Source: Agrypnia vestita (lineage: Eukaryota > Arthropoda > Insecta > Trichoptera > Phryganeidae). From it: DNA of 64,000 nucleotides. Made by a program: the position numbers and the translations under genes. Of this stretch, positions 37,001-46,949 are shown piece after piece (positions within the stretch are counted from its first letter, which is position 1; each line of letters begins with the position of its first letter). The notes beneath the pieces were generated by a model. It made no database searches. It was not told where the DNA came from and was given only the letters and a program-made list of their open reading frames with translations. The stretch covers positions 30,015 to 94,014 of the forward strand of contig JADDOH010008080.1 in assembly GCA_016648135.1 (NCBI GenBank), read 5' to 3'.

Positions 37001-37033
37001 ACATGTTTCAAAGCCAATGGCTTCTTCATCAGG
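37001..37033 (-). ncRNA. Hammerhead-like motif, minus copy
   Basis: Minus strand: CTGATGA, an unpaired A, hairpin GAAGCC-ATT-GGCTTT, then GAAACATG. It mirrors the plus copy at 37147-37180. Confidence 0.4.
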
Positions 37034-37146
37034 AAAACAAAAATAATATTTAAAAATCGAAGTATAGATCAAAAATATTACTATATAAATATTACTATAT
37101 AAAAATATTATTATATACTTCGATTTTTAAATATTATTTTTGTTTT

Positions 37147-37180
37147 CCTGATGAAGAAGCCATTGGCTTTGAAACATGTT
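37147..37180 (+). ncRNA. Hammerhead-like motif, plus copy
   Basis: CCTGATGA, hairpin GAAGCC-ATT-GGCTTT, then GAAACATG. It has the same layout as the PLE tails at 5841, 60477 and 62434, with a different stem sequence. Confidence 0.4.
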
Positions 37181-37389
37181 GATTTTTTTTAAATTTTTTT
37201 TTCAATAAATAAGTGGTTTAAACAAAGTTAATTTATATTAATTTTAATCTTTTTATCCGTCGAAAAAAATCTTTACCAAGAGATATGAACCAGAAGTTTG
37301 TTCAGAGTTCCCCGGCAGGAAAAAGTTTTAGTTCATATCCCGGTGGTAACCACAGATTAGATATTTTTTCGAAAGATAGATTTATTTCC

Positions 37390-37492
37390 GTTCACATTTC
37401 TTAGATACGTGCACAGCAATGGAATGTCGCTCCACCTACCGACCACCAACTAGATCACTCAACCCCTGGACCAACAAGCTATCCGTTAATTT
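37390..37492 (-). mobile_element. SINE-1 head, divergent
   Basis: Reverse complemented it reads TAGCTTGTTGGTCCAGGGG then GAGTGATCTAGTTGGTGGTC. This resembles the tRNA-like head of SINE-1. The body is not recognisable. Confidence 0.4.
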
Positions 37493-37843
37493 GGTTTTAA
37501 TCAATGCCTATTTAAGCATTATGGAATTATGTTCTAAAATTGCAAAATGACAAAAAACATTTATTATTGAAGATCATTTTATAATTATTATTATTAAAGA
37601 CAAAAATCATTTTATCATTGAAGATGTAATTTTATTACAGATATTTTAACGTATTTGTGTTTGCATTTTTTTTTAATTAAAAAATAAATGAAACTAGTAT
37701 CTATAATCAGCGAGTATCTACCGTCATAAAATTTATCGTGACAATTTGTTGCGCTAGAAAATTACGTAACACATTATATTTTATTTTCATTTTTAATAGT
37801 ATTGGTCCCGATACTGGTAAAGGTGAAAAATAAAATAATAAGT
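37493..37843. other. No feature seen
   Basis: AT-rich, no supported feature. Confidence 0.45.
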
Positions 37844-38481
37844 AAGGCGTCTGATACACATGCTTCTTTAGTGGCACGTGAGCATGCGCAGTATCGACTT
37901 TGACAATGGCATGCTTATTAGTGGCATGTGTGTACGCACATTGCTAGAAATGAGCATGCCACCTAGTGGCTTATTTGTGAGCATGCTTATGTCATTCGCG
38001 GGCTTCGCAGCTAGTATTATCGATGCGATCTTCTCTTATTAGTCTGCGACTTATTATAGGAATCACGAATGTCTGCGGAATACTCGGTCACCGTTGTGTA
38101 AAAATAATATAGTGAGAAATAATGTTTACGAAACTTTATTAATAGGCATGAATGATTCAAATCTTTCAATAAAAATTATATAAACTAAAATCAAAAATGT
38201 GCGGATGGAAACTCGGGAACTTTTTTGATTTATTGGTTCACTTGAATTTTCTATTTCAGTTTGCAAAGTTTCCATTTTGAACAAGAGCGTCTCTATTCTA
38301 TGACAAGAGCATGCCACTAATAAGCATGTGTGTTTGATTGTTAGCTTTGGGCATGCTTATTTATGAGCATGCCACTAATAAGCATGCCAGTAATGAGCAA
38401 GTGTGTACAGTTGTTAGGGCATGCTTATTAGGGGCATGCTCATTAGCATGCCAGTAAAGAAGCATGTGTATCTGTACCTTA
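37844..38481. mobile_element. Nonautonomous TIR element with GCATGC-rich subterminal repeats
   Basis: The left end AAGGCGTCTGATACACATGC and right end (reverse complement AAGGTACAGATACACATGC) form terminal inverted repeats that continue through TTCTTTAxTGGCA. Both subterminal zones are packed with GCATGC and words such as GCATGCTTATTAGTGGCATG in both orientations. At least a dozen GCATG cores lie in 37870-37990 and 38305-38465. AATAATAA flanks both sides, a possible target duplication. The central 300 bp lacks a transposase. Confidence 0.75.
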
Positions 38482-39009
38482 ATAATAAAAAATAAAAAAA
38501 ACTACCCAAAATCTTGATGACTGTGATAAACCTGGTTTTACGCATATACGGATTCTCTGAATAGCAAACGTAGAATCGGTAGAAGAGGGTATGGATGCCT
38601 TTGAACTTTCAGTATATACTGAATATACTCTAAGGATGCGACGTGTTGATGTTGGTGTTTTAAAAATTGATTTACGATACCACGTCGAATGCGGAATGTG
38701 GTGTTACTAATAAAAGAATAGATGTTAGTGTTTTGGCTTGCATTAAGTAAGCTCAGAATGTCAGAAAAAGAAAAATATATTTTAGTATAATGGATTGTAT
38801 TTTTCGAATCCTTCCTGGAAAACTATATATGAGTCAGTTGGTCACTGTTATATACTGGTCCAATGAAATCATTTCTTTACGCTTATAAAATCGGCGTTAT
38901 ATACCAGTAACAACAATTTCCAAATTCTTCTTGATAAAAAAATAAAAAGTTATATAATAGAAAAAACGTATAATAGAACATCGCCGTTGTCTGAAAAATA
39001 ATAAATTAA
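38482..39009. other. No feature seen
   Basis: No supported frame or repeat. Confidence 0.45.
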
Positions 39010-39170
39010 CTTCTTCTTCAAATGTAGCAAATTTATTTTGTGGTAACATAATTATAATTAATATAAATTAACTTTGTTTAAACCACTTATTTATTGAAAA
39101 AAATCAACATGTTTCAATAAATAAGTGGTTTAAACAAAGTTAATTTATATTAATTATAATAAATTAACCT
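39010..39170. repeat. Inverted repeat related to 36900-37245
   Basis: It opens with TCTTCAAATGTAGCAAATTT as at 36903 and folds back around TCAACATGTTTCAATAA, so both arms carry TTTAAACCACTTATTTATTG in opposite orientation. The hammerhead-like core is deleted here. Confidence 0.75.
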
Positions 39171-39280
39171 TATGATTCATTTAATTGTCGTAATTTAATA
39201 CTTCTCCGATTGGTGATTAGACTTAGAAACTGTAGAAATACAAAAAAAAATCTAATTAAATAATCTCGAAATTAAAATAT
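39171..39280. other. Spacer
   Basis: No recognised feature. Confidence 0.5.
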
Positions 39281-39655
39281 ATCAGGGGAGGGGAAAGGGT
39301 TAAAGTGGAGGGGAAAATGTAATTATGTTACCCGCCGGGTTCTAAAGAATAAGATTCCAAATTTTGAGTCTGATCGGTTGAATGGTACAGATTTGCATTG
39401 TAAATATATCATGGGGAGGGGAAGGGATAAAAGTGGTGGGGAGAAATGTCGCCAATGTTTCCCGCCGGGTCCTAAAGAATAAGTTTCCAAAATTTGAGTG
39501 CGATTGGTAAAACGGTACAGATTTACATTGTAAATATATCATGGCGAGAGGAAGGGGTTAAAGTGGTGGGGAGAAATTTCACCTGTTACCAGCCGGGTCC
39601 TAGAGATTAAGTTTCCAAATTTTGAGTCCGATCGGTCGAGTGGTACAGACTTAGA
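39281..39655. repeat. Minisatellite E, short array
   Basis: About 2.7 units of roughly 130-136 bp. Each has ATATATCATGGxGAGxGGAAGG, a GTGGxGGGGAGAAAT block, CCGCCGGGTCCTAAAGAATAAG and a TTTGAGTCxGATCGGT box ending in GGTACAGATTT. The same unit builds the large array at 46950-48645. Confidence 0.85.
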
Positions 39656-39930
39656 GTATATACAATCTATAGAGGGATACCTAAACATTTTACCAAACCT
39701 GTACGCGTGGTAAAATAGAGCTTACTCAGTTTAAACTAAATAGTAACACATAAGAGAAAAAGGTACAAAAAAGATCACCCGATCGGGTACGTCATTAATT
39801 GCTTTGCAAACGTTCTTCTGCCCTCATCGCTAGAAATGAGGGCAGAAAGCCAATAAAGCTGTCAACTTTGTTCTCCGTATTTTGGATAATATTTGTGTAT
39901 TTACGTGCAAATAATACAAATAAAATTGAT

Positions 39931-40910
39931 ATGCCTTTTTGTGCAATAAAGGGGTGTTCTAATAGGACTGGAAACGGGAAGAAAAATATCATCTTTATCA
40001 CAGGTATTTTATGACAAATATATAAATTTTACATTTAAATGTTTAATTTCATAATTTGAACACCAACTGCAAACTTTTGCTATTGTTTAAGCAAATCCTA
40101 GAATGTTTATTTTTGAGTGATTTCATTTTTCAAACAATACGGTGAATGCTGTTTTGATGATTTTTTCGATCACTTAAATCAAAATATTTCTATGAATTCT
40201 GAATTTTTACAAGAAAAAAGAGAAGGCACTACATTGTATGCATCTAACTAAGCTGAATATGGTATTTGTATGACATAAATGTACAAAATTTATGGTACCG
40301 GCAGGGCTGCGCTAAAATATTTTTGAACATTAAATTTTAGAATAAAAATTATTTATTATTTAAAGTATTCGGATTAGGATATAATTTTTTTGTAGGTGAA
40401 GGCCCGTATTCTCGGGGACTCATTTAAAGTTTTCTGCGTACTTAATTAATATTGGCGTATATTTATCAAATTTAATATTACCAAATGGAGTAGAAATTAT
40501 TCAGTCTAATAAAAAAACGGGGTTTTTGTGTTTTTGAATTCGCATAGAAAGTTTACAATTATTAGTTAAGACGTATTTAATGTCAGAGTCCCCAGAGTTA
40601 AAATATATAACAATGTACAAATTAAATAAAGACCATATTGAATTATTTTTTGGAGCTATATGCTCACATGGGGGATATAATAACGTTAGCCAATTTAAGT
40701 CCGCTTACAAGAAATATATTATACGAATAAAATTATACGCGCAGAAATCAAAGATATAATGTACATAGAAACTGCATACCTTTAGATCAAATTAGTATAT
40801 TAAATTGCAGTTCAATGAATTCTGGCAATATTATAAATTAAAATTAATACATGATGACGATTTGAGTTTCGAAAATACTTTGCCTTTCGACGGTATTCCT
40901 GAATCAGTAA
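39931..40910 (+). pseudogene. P-element/THAP9-like transposase remnant
   Basis: At 39931 a frame opens with MPFCAIKGCSNRTGNGKK, the start of a THAP zinc finger (C-x4-C half of the C2CH motif). It then runs into a region that looks like an exon end. After about 430 bp without homology, 40450-40740 encodes IGVYLSNLILPNGVEIIQ, an IRIESLQLLVKTYL segment, and KYITMYKLNKDHIELFFGA followed by ICSHGGYNNVSQFKSAYKK. The last is the hallmark C-terminal block of P-element and THAP9 transposases ('YKLSQDHLExFFxxIRxxGGxNNNPTxxQFxxAYK'). One TGA interrupts this part; the sequence then shifts frame and decays by about 40905. The central RNase-H-like catalytic region is absent. It is an old, internally deleted DNA transposon or a decayed domesticated copy. 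Confidence 0.75.
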
Positions 40911-40917
40911 ATCATCG

Positions 40918-40919
<2 letters not shown>
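40911..40919. other. Junction before microsatellite
   Basis: Short link between the P-like remnant and the TA run. Confidence 0.4.

Positions 40920-40954
<35 letters not shown>
40920..40954. repeat. (TA)n microsatellite
   Basis: About 17 uninterrupted TA units. Confidence 0.92.
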
Positions 40955-40960
<6 letters not shown>

Positions 40961-41479
40961 TGCCTAACTACTGTTTAAATGATGTACTAAATTAACTTTG
41001 TATGTTTGAAATGCTGGTCAGCAATTTTTTTATAATCGAACCAAATTTAATGAATATTGATTTATTTAATTTACAATTTAATGTATGAACCTGCCAATTT
41101 TTACAGAGGAACGTAATACACCCTGCTATAAAAAGCTTATTTCGAAGTACTACGTATTTCCAATTTTGGATGTATTATAAAATCCCTCCCCCCTCCACCC
41201 CTCCACCCGCTGGACGGTGTGACAAGGGTCAGGTGACGTGTGGTAAAAGCTTTTCGGTTTCATTTCCAGTCAATGATGCTTTTTTTTAAATGTAAAGTGT
41301 GAATATAAAAGCTGTCATGAAAATTCTGAAGATAAAATGTCACATGATAAATAGATGTGGTATTTTTATTAATATTAACATTAAATATGATTTAGACGAT
41401 TATTTCGGGTATTTTAAAAGAAATTTGACTCAAATTAGAAAAAAGTGGTTGTTGTGGCCAGGCCTCGTGTTCGTCGATC
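40955..41479. other. No feature seen
   Basis: Includes a C-rich CCCTCCCCCCTCCACCCC tract at about 41187-41208. Confidence 0.45.
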
Positions 41480-42125
41480 CCCTCGCCATTCTAACTTTGT
41501 TGTTTTTCCTGCGCCTCTCGTGAGTTCATTGGTGTGAAAATAGTCCTACTCGAGAGGCGTTCTCTTCCTCGCTTCCATGATCTTGTCCTCAATTGGCCGA
41601 CAATTAGAGCGACGCAGAACTGTAACGTTAGATATATGGTCGCTCCAGTGGATCTGTAGAATGCGGCGAAGGAATCGTTGGTGGAACTTTTGAGATTCCT
41701 AACGTGTCTTCTATAGGGTAAACGTACACAAGCCTCCTTTCCATACAGAAGTATGGGAAGCACAGTAGCTTTGTAGACCGATATCTTTATTTACTAGGAA
41801 ATATCTCTGCTATTGAAGACTTTAGTTTGGCTACTGCCACTGAAGCATTATTTTAACGGTTCTTCAGCTCATCATCAAGTGAGGAATTCGATGTTAGGAT
41901 CCTGCCAGATGGGTAAAGTTGGGTACATTCTCCAGTTGTACTCCTCCCACTCTGATATCCGAAAGATCTATTGTCCCGTTATCTGTAGTGCATGTTAGTA
42001 TTTTCTTTACATTTACCTCTAGGCCAAACATCTGATATACCTCAGTATATACCTTGATGTCTTTTTGGGGGGGTGTTATTATTTGGGTCACTCGATCACT
42101 CCACCAAATAATTAATCATATTGCG
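41480..42125 (-). pseudogene. LINE reverse-transcriptase fragment
   Basis: On the minus strand, 42091-41894 gives VYTEVYQMFGLEVNVKKI then IRVGGVQLENVPNFTHLAGS. This is the '..FGLxINxxKTxxM' and 'L..V..FxYLGS' pair of RTE/CR1-type enzymes just after the catalytic aspartates. Further down, in another frame, come LLYGKEACVRLPYRRHVRNL and FHQRFLRRILQIHWSDHIS, then IEDKIMEARKR. That is the 'LLYGxExWxxxxxxxxxLxxFHQRCLRxIxxIxWxDxxxN' block. At least three frame changes occur. The family differs from the RTE remnant at 34160. Confidence 0.65.
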
Positions 42126-43644
42126 ATGTTCTTGACTCGCGCGCCCACATGTTTTTTTTATTAGAGTAGTCTCGGAAAAATATGTTCCAATGACGTGACT
42201 TAACAAATTGGTTACACTCGATACCATGGTAACTACATATTTTTTCAGTTCCCATAAACGATCAACTACGTTTTAACACATTTTAGAAATTCACGTATTC
42301 GTAAGCCGTAACAAATCAGCTCATCACTCTTCTCTGACCAGATCTGAAAGGTCTTGAAATTTTTCTTAAGAGTTCATCTTTGTATTCTGATGGAAGCTTA
42401 TATAACATTTAAGTTAAGTCGATAAGTTAGGTTCCACACGTACGATCCTTTTCGATTCTGGTCCTTCAAATTTCTTAATATCTTTTGCCTCTAAATCCTA
42501 TCTTTCTATTACAATCCCGCACCCCCGTTACTTCTAATAGCTTTCGACTTTCAATAATCACTTTTCATATAACTGAGCTCTTGATGCTCAAGTGTAACCA
42601 TTTACCAAGTCTGTAACAATCTACCAAATCCAACAGTATGATGTACGATGAAATAATTTACTCCGGGAATACAATTTTGGAAGTTAGGGAGTACAACTTT
42701 TGGAAATTACCAAAACTGTCAAAAGCGATACATTTTGAATAGCACAGAAATGTGAAGAACTTTCGTTAACCTTTAGACGGCTAAGCTAGTAAGACGTAGA
42801 ATCCCACGGGCGGCGCTATTTTACATTTACGAAAGATTAATAAATGATCTCTAATTTATTAACAAATATGTCATATTTCACTCCTTGGCACACAAGTTTA
42901 TCATAGCTATAAAATTTTAGTAATTTTTCATTATTTAAATGAGTGTAAATTAAATGATTATGGTGTAAGTCTTAACGATTGCGCCCGACAAACCGGGAAT
43001 CGCTCATAAAATGCCTGCGCACCGACACATTTGTTATCTTTATCTTATATTATTTTTTTATGTAACATTAATAGGCTTTTGTGTTATGCTAACGGAAGAA
43101 TTAATATTTCTTGTGTAATTTCTGGTGAAAATTCATCGGTGACGTCGAATTTATCATCATGTCATGTCATGTCAAAATCGGAATCCAATTTTTAGTTCAG
43201 CGCCGCAATTTCAGACTCTATCAAATATTTTTTTGTCAAGATGGAGGCTTTTTCAAGGTGTACGAATTAAAATTTGCAAAAAAAACTCGCAAACTAGGTA
43301 AGCACCAGATCAGAAAGCATGAAAAATCAAGCACGCCCTTTGAACATTTTATCGATCCACACAATATATTACAAAAACACGTAATTAGTTGTGTACTATA
43401 AAAATATTGTATTAAAATACAGAAATTATTTTGAAGCGCAAGATATATTGACACACGATCCCTGTAACAACGCGCAACATACGCGCACGGCGAGTAGATT
43501 GGTCCGAATGGTTTTGAAATGGGATTAGGTATATTATGACATTAGATAAGAAATGATTTGAAGATTTATCGAGAGATGTGAGAGTAAGATGTCTATTTAA
43601 CATATATTTATCATTAAGCAGCAAAGAACTGTAGTATTCAAAGA
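42126..43644. other. No gene supported
   Basis: Weak frames of 70-110 codons on both strands around 43159-43750 lack motifs; part of the last overlaps the R1 3' UTR that follows. Confidence 0.4.
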
Positions 43645-44555
43645 GGGCAAACCCACCGCTTACCCAGGACCATTTTTTAAGGAAAAGCTCCCATACCGCC
43701 AGGTTGGCATTTTTTAATGCTAGAGGCAACTGTGCAACCCAGCGTTGCAAAGCAAAAAAGCTACACGGCTACCATCCAAAGTTTGCCCCTATTGCCCCGA
43801 TAATTCACTTCTTTATTTCTTAAAAATATAAACATAGACCACATACATATTTAAATACAGTAGGCATAGAACAATTCTAAAATGATGCATAAATACAAAA
43901 TATATAGGATACACAGGATTCACAGAATTATACGGGCAAACAGACCGGGACATTTGAGGGAATAAGACAACGAAAACACTCCCTTTTGGGTTAAACAGAT
44001 AACACAAAAATAAGAACATAGAAATTTGGACTTACGGCCGACACATACGATCCAAGAGCGGGACAAGACGATTCAATCAATCAAGAATACCTACTTGCTG
44101 TTGAAATGCCGAAGGATCTCCCACCTAGAGACCCACACCCGCAGAAACGCCCTGAATAGTTCCAGCTAGCGCAGCTTAACAGATCGAAGTTCAATATAGG
44201 GCTCCGATCTGCTACTTCCAAATCTTCTACCATTTCCTCTCTCGCATTCCTCAATAAAACACAGCTCCAGATGATGTGCTCCAAGCCCCAAATTGCTTCT
44301 GAATTCCACGTCACCCCAGATCATCTGCACCGAGAAACGGTCAAACGCCGGTAGACTTCTCTGGCCTTTCTCTCTGTCTCCCACCACATACATTGCGTCG
44401 CTTATTAGTCGCGCGGTCGCATAGCCGGAGATCTGATGCCCCACTCTGCGATGGACATTTGCCACAATGCCCCATCAAAGTTGACGTCACATATGCGTGA
44501 CATCCACCAAATGGGCGCGGCTTTCAAGTTTCATCAGCCACGATAGCCAAGAGAA
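43645..44555 (-). pseudogene. R1-clade LINE C-terminus and 3' UTR
   Basis: On the minus strand, from about 44465, a 99-codon frame contains GHQISGYATARLISDAMY and then shifts frame. In the next frame WGLEHIIWSCVLLRNAREEM gives the 'EHxLxxCxxxxxxR' zinc-knuckle region, followed by LNFDLLSCASWNYSG. A third frame gives ELFRAFLRVWVSRWEILR with a stop at about 44095. This end is conserved with 11671-14660 and 28755-29240. The 3' UTR continues to about 43645 and includes AATGCCAACCTGGCGGTATGG and CTTTTCCTTAAAAAATGGTC, ending with CCTGGGTAAGCGGTGGG. The polymerase domain is lost. Family A repeat abuts the upstream side. Confidence 0.7.
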
Positions 44556-44559
44556 GGCT

Positions 44560-44775
44560 GGACGTTCACTGCAAATGCATATTTCGGAGTTTTGAAAATG
44601 TGGGTTTTTATTTTTAATTTATGTAAAAATTTATACGCTAGACTACATTTTTTTAACGCGGTAACTTGCGCGAAAAAAATTGTTTTCAGCATCTTAGAAA
44701 TAATCAATAGTTACTAAATATGTATATGTACGCAGAATGTTTTCTTACAATTATGAAGATAGCTTTATGATGATA
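44560..44775 (+). repeat. Dispersed repeat family A, copy at 44.6 kb
   Basis: Matches 285-600 from TTCACTGCAAATGCATxTTT through GCTAGACTACATTTTTTT to TGTATATGTACGCAGAAT. It lies directly next to the truncated 5' side of the R1 fragment. Confidence 0.7.
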
Positions 44776-45137
44776 AAAACAATACTAAAATAATTAATAA
44801 ATCGGATGGATTTTAAAACTGCGTCTATTTGTTGAAAAGTCAAAGTACGGAAATAAATACTATATATTGTTTAAAATTATCTCTTTATATTAATAAAAAT
44901 ATTTATTATCATAATTCCAGCTTTATACTCGTTAGAAAACATATTGAATATTTCGATGAAACTGAAAACAAATTTTTTAGTTTGTATATAATTTGGTTTA
45001 ATTAAAAGTTGTTAACTCAAATTATTCGATATATAACGCCATCTTAAGGCGAAACAGGTCTCAGGCAAATTGAACGAGTAAATGTTTTATTTCAAAACAT
45101 GTGATTGTGGAGTTCTACAAACTTACCTCCGAAATAT
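44776..45137. other. No feature seen
   Basis: AT-rich, no supported feature. Confidence 0.45.
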
Positions 45138-45708
45138 GTAGTAAGGCCCGAATTGTGAGTCATTACTTGGATGATTTAAAGGTTAAGGTACGCCTTAAAA
45201 GTGTTTTTACTCCCTTTATATTAACTCGCGGCGTCTGCTTGCTTGACGAAAAAACTTTGGATCGATTTTTCCCCTTTTCCCGTGATCTAGCTAAAACTTT
45301 GCAAGTAAACTCGAGGCGACGATCAAGAAGGTCTATCAAATTTTCGTTAAAAAATAATAATAATTATAGTATAATTTTGCATTTTTCAAATTTTTAATGG
45401 TTTTTTCATACAATTCAGTAAGTTGTATGAGATTCCGATGCATCTGGTAGACACGAAACCTGATTACAGTATAATTTTGGATTTTTGGAAAATTTTTATT
45501 ACTCCCTTTCATAGCGTCGCCCGACCGGAGCAAAACGTGTAGATTAAGCGCCAAACCAGTTTCCACTAGTAAATGAGAAAGGGAGTATAATAAAAACTTG
45601 GTTTTTATGGGTTAGTTTTTTTGTATTGAATATTTATTTTGTACTAAATTTTACGGCGAACCTTAACCTTTAAATCATCTAAGTATTGACTATGAATTTG
45701 GGCCTAAG
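45138..45708. mobile_element. TIR element containing repeat D
   Basis: The ends are about 50-bp inverted repeats. Left: AGGCCCGAATTGTGAGTCAT ... GATTTAAAGGTTAAGGTACG. Right, reverse complemented: AGGCCCAAATTCATAGTCAA ... GATTTAAAGGTTAAGGTTCG. AGTA occurs just outside both ends. The interior (45203-45625) is repeat D, also found at 31187-31760. No transposase frame. Class is undetermined. Confidence 0.7.
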
Positions 45709-46097
45709 TATATGTATATTCAAGCTCACCTTCAGTGTACATGTTCAAGATAAATTAATGACTTTATTATTCTGAATGAGAGAATGTATGAAACCCCACA
45801 ATAGCCGAAATAAAAACTGAAAGAAAGTGTAAATATCGATTGCATATAATTTATAAATAAATATTATATAAATATTTATAATGCAAAATAATTTTTCTAA
45901 AATTCTTTTGTAAAACAATATAAAAATTCCTTTAAAGGAACTTCTTTTTAAGATTTGCTTCCAAGCACAATTTTTAAGAACAAGCATTGTAGTTTTTTTT
46001 TTTAGATGTGAGTTACAATTACTTTTGGCCTTGCTTGCTATGTACAAAGCATTGTAGTTGGAAAATGCTATTAAATGCTATTGGTTAAAAAAGCCGT
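45709..46097. other. No feature seen
   Basis: AT-rich. A 100-codon minus frame at 45745-46047 is low-complexity and hydrophobic and is not supported as a gene. Confidence 0.45.
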
Positions 46098-46421
46098 TGT
46101 AACAATTATCGTTGTAGAAAAATCTCTGAAAAGAAGGATACAATACGTTAAAATTCCGATTCACCGGACGTGATCACTAACTAACTTATCCTCCTGTTTC
46201 TAAGAAGCTGTAGGCACAGAGAATAGAACGCCAAAATTGTATATTTATATATAATAAGCCAAAGACATCGGTACTCATATAATATTGAGTGGCGCCGACA
46301 GTCAGTCTTCAATCATAGAACGCTGTCGCCGCCCGAACGGTACATTACTTATTAAAATAAATATGACAACGTGATTGATTTGGTATTTGTTAAATAAGTT
46401 AGGTTGTACTATGGTACACCA
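46098..46421 (+). mobile_element. Possible solo LTR
   Basis: The stretch begins TGTAACAATTATCG and ends TTGTACTATGGTACA, the TG...CA form of an LTR. Inside are a TATA-like TATATTTATATATAA (about 46239), a GC-rich block TGGCGCCGACAGTCAGTC, and AATAAA at about 46358. There is no partner LTR and no clear target duplication, so this is tentative. Confidence 0.35.
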
Positions 46422-46949
46422 TTTTCCTCGTTTTTAATAATTAATTAATTATTAAAATTAATATTAATAAAATAAAGTTTTAAATAGATTTTGCAGACTG
46501 GCTGTAGCTGCGCAGCGGCCAGTAAGTACTGGTAACATTCTGTAGGTACTGGTAACAATACTGTAATGGTAACAATCGTTTTCTGTTTTCAGGTAACAAC
46601 AGCAATCGATGGGGCCGACTTCTTTTTACTAGACACCTCTAAAAACGTATTAAAACCGACAAGAAAAAAAAAACAGAATACTAAACAAAATGAAAAGTAA
46701 AGAAATTAAGACAAAAAGACATAAAATATTCATAATTTTATTTAGTATCTTGTGAGTATGATAATATTATTCAATATTAACAATGATATATTAAAAATAT
46801 ATTACCAATTTTTTGTCGTTGAGTTAACTTATAATGAACAGTTTATATGTCATAATGAACAAAGGATTTAGTTAAAAATTAGTTTTTGGGGGAACACAAA
46901 TTTTCCATTGTTTCGCAAAGTCTCTAATAAAAACAATGTTTCCAATTAA
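46422..46949. other. No feature seen
   Basis: GGTAACAATACTGTAATGGTAACA shows short GGTAACA repeats at about 46530-46600; nothing else. Confidence 0.4.

Larger units (their letters stand above)
36900..37245. mobile_element. Foldback of a PLE-like tail
   Basis: The left arm (about 36940-37075) and right arm (about 37105-37240) are inverted copies. They run from TTTAAACCACTTATTTATTG through the hammerhead-like block to CAAAAATAATATTTAAAAAT. The outer arm sequence also forms the inverted repeat at 39010-39170. No coding frame. Confidence 0.7.

Noticed and set aside
37844..38481. CRISPR-like array from repeated GCATGC words
   Set aside because: Repeats are short, in both orientations and unevenly spaced, inside a TIR element in eukaryotic DNA.
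45745..46047. 100-codon minus frame as a membrane protein
   Set aside because: Low-complexity I/F/K/Y content from AT-rich DNA; no motif or context.
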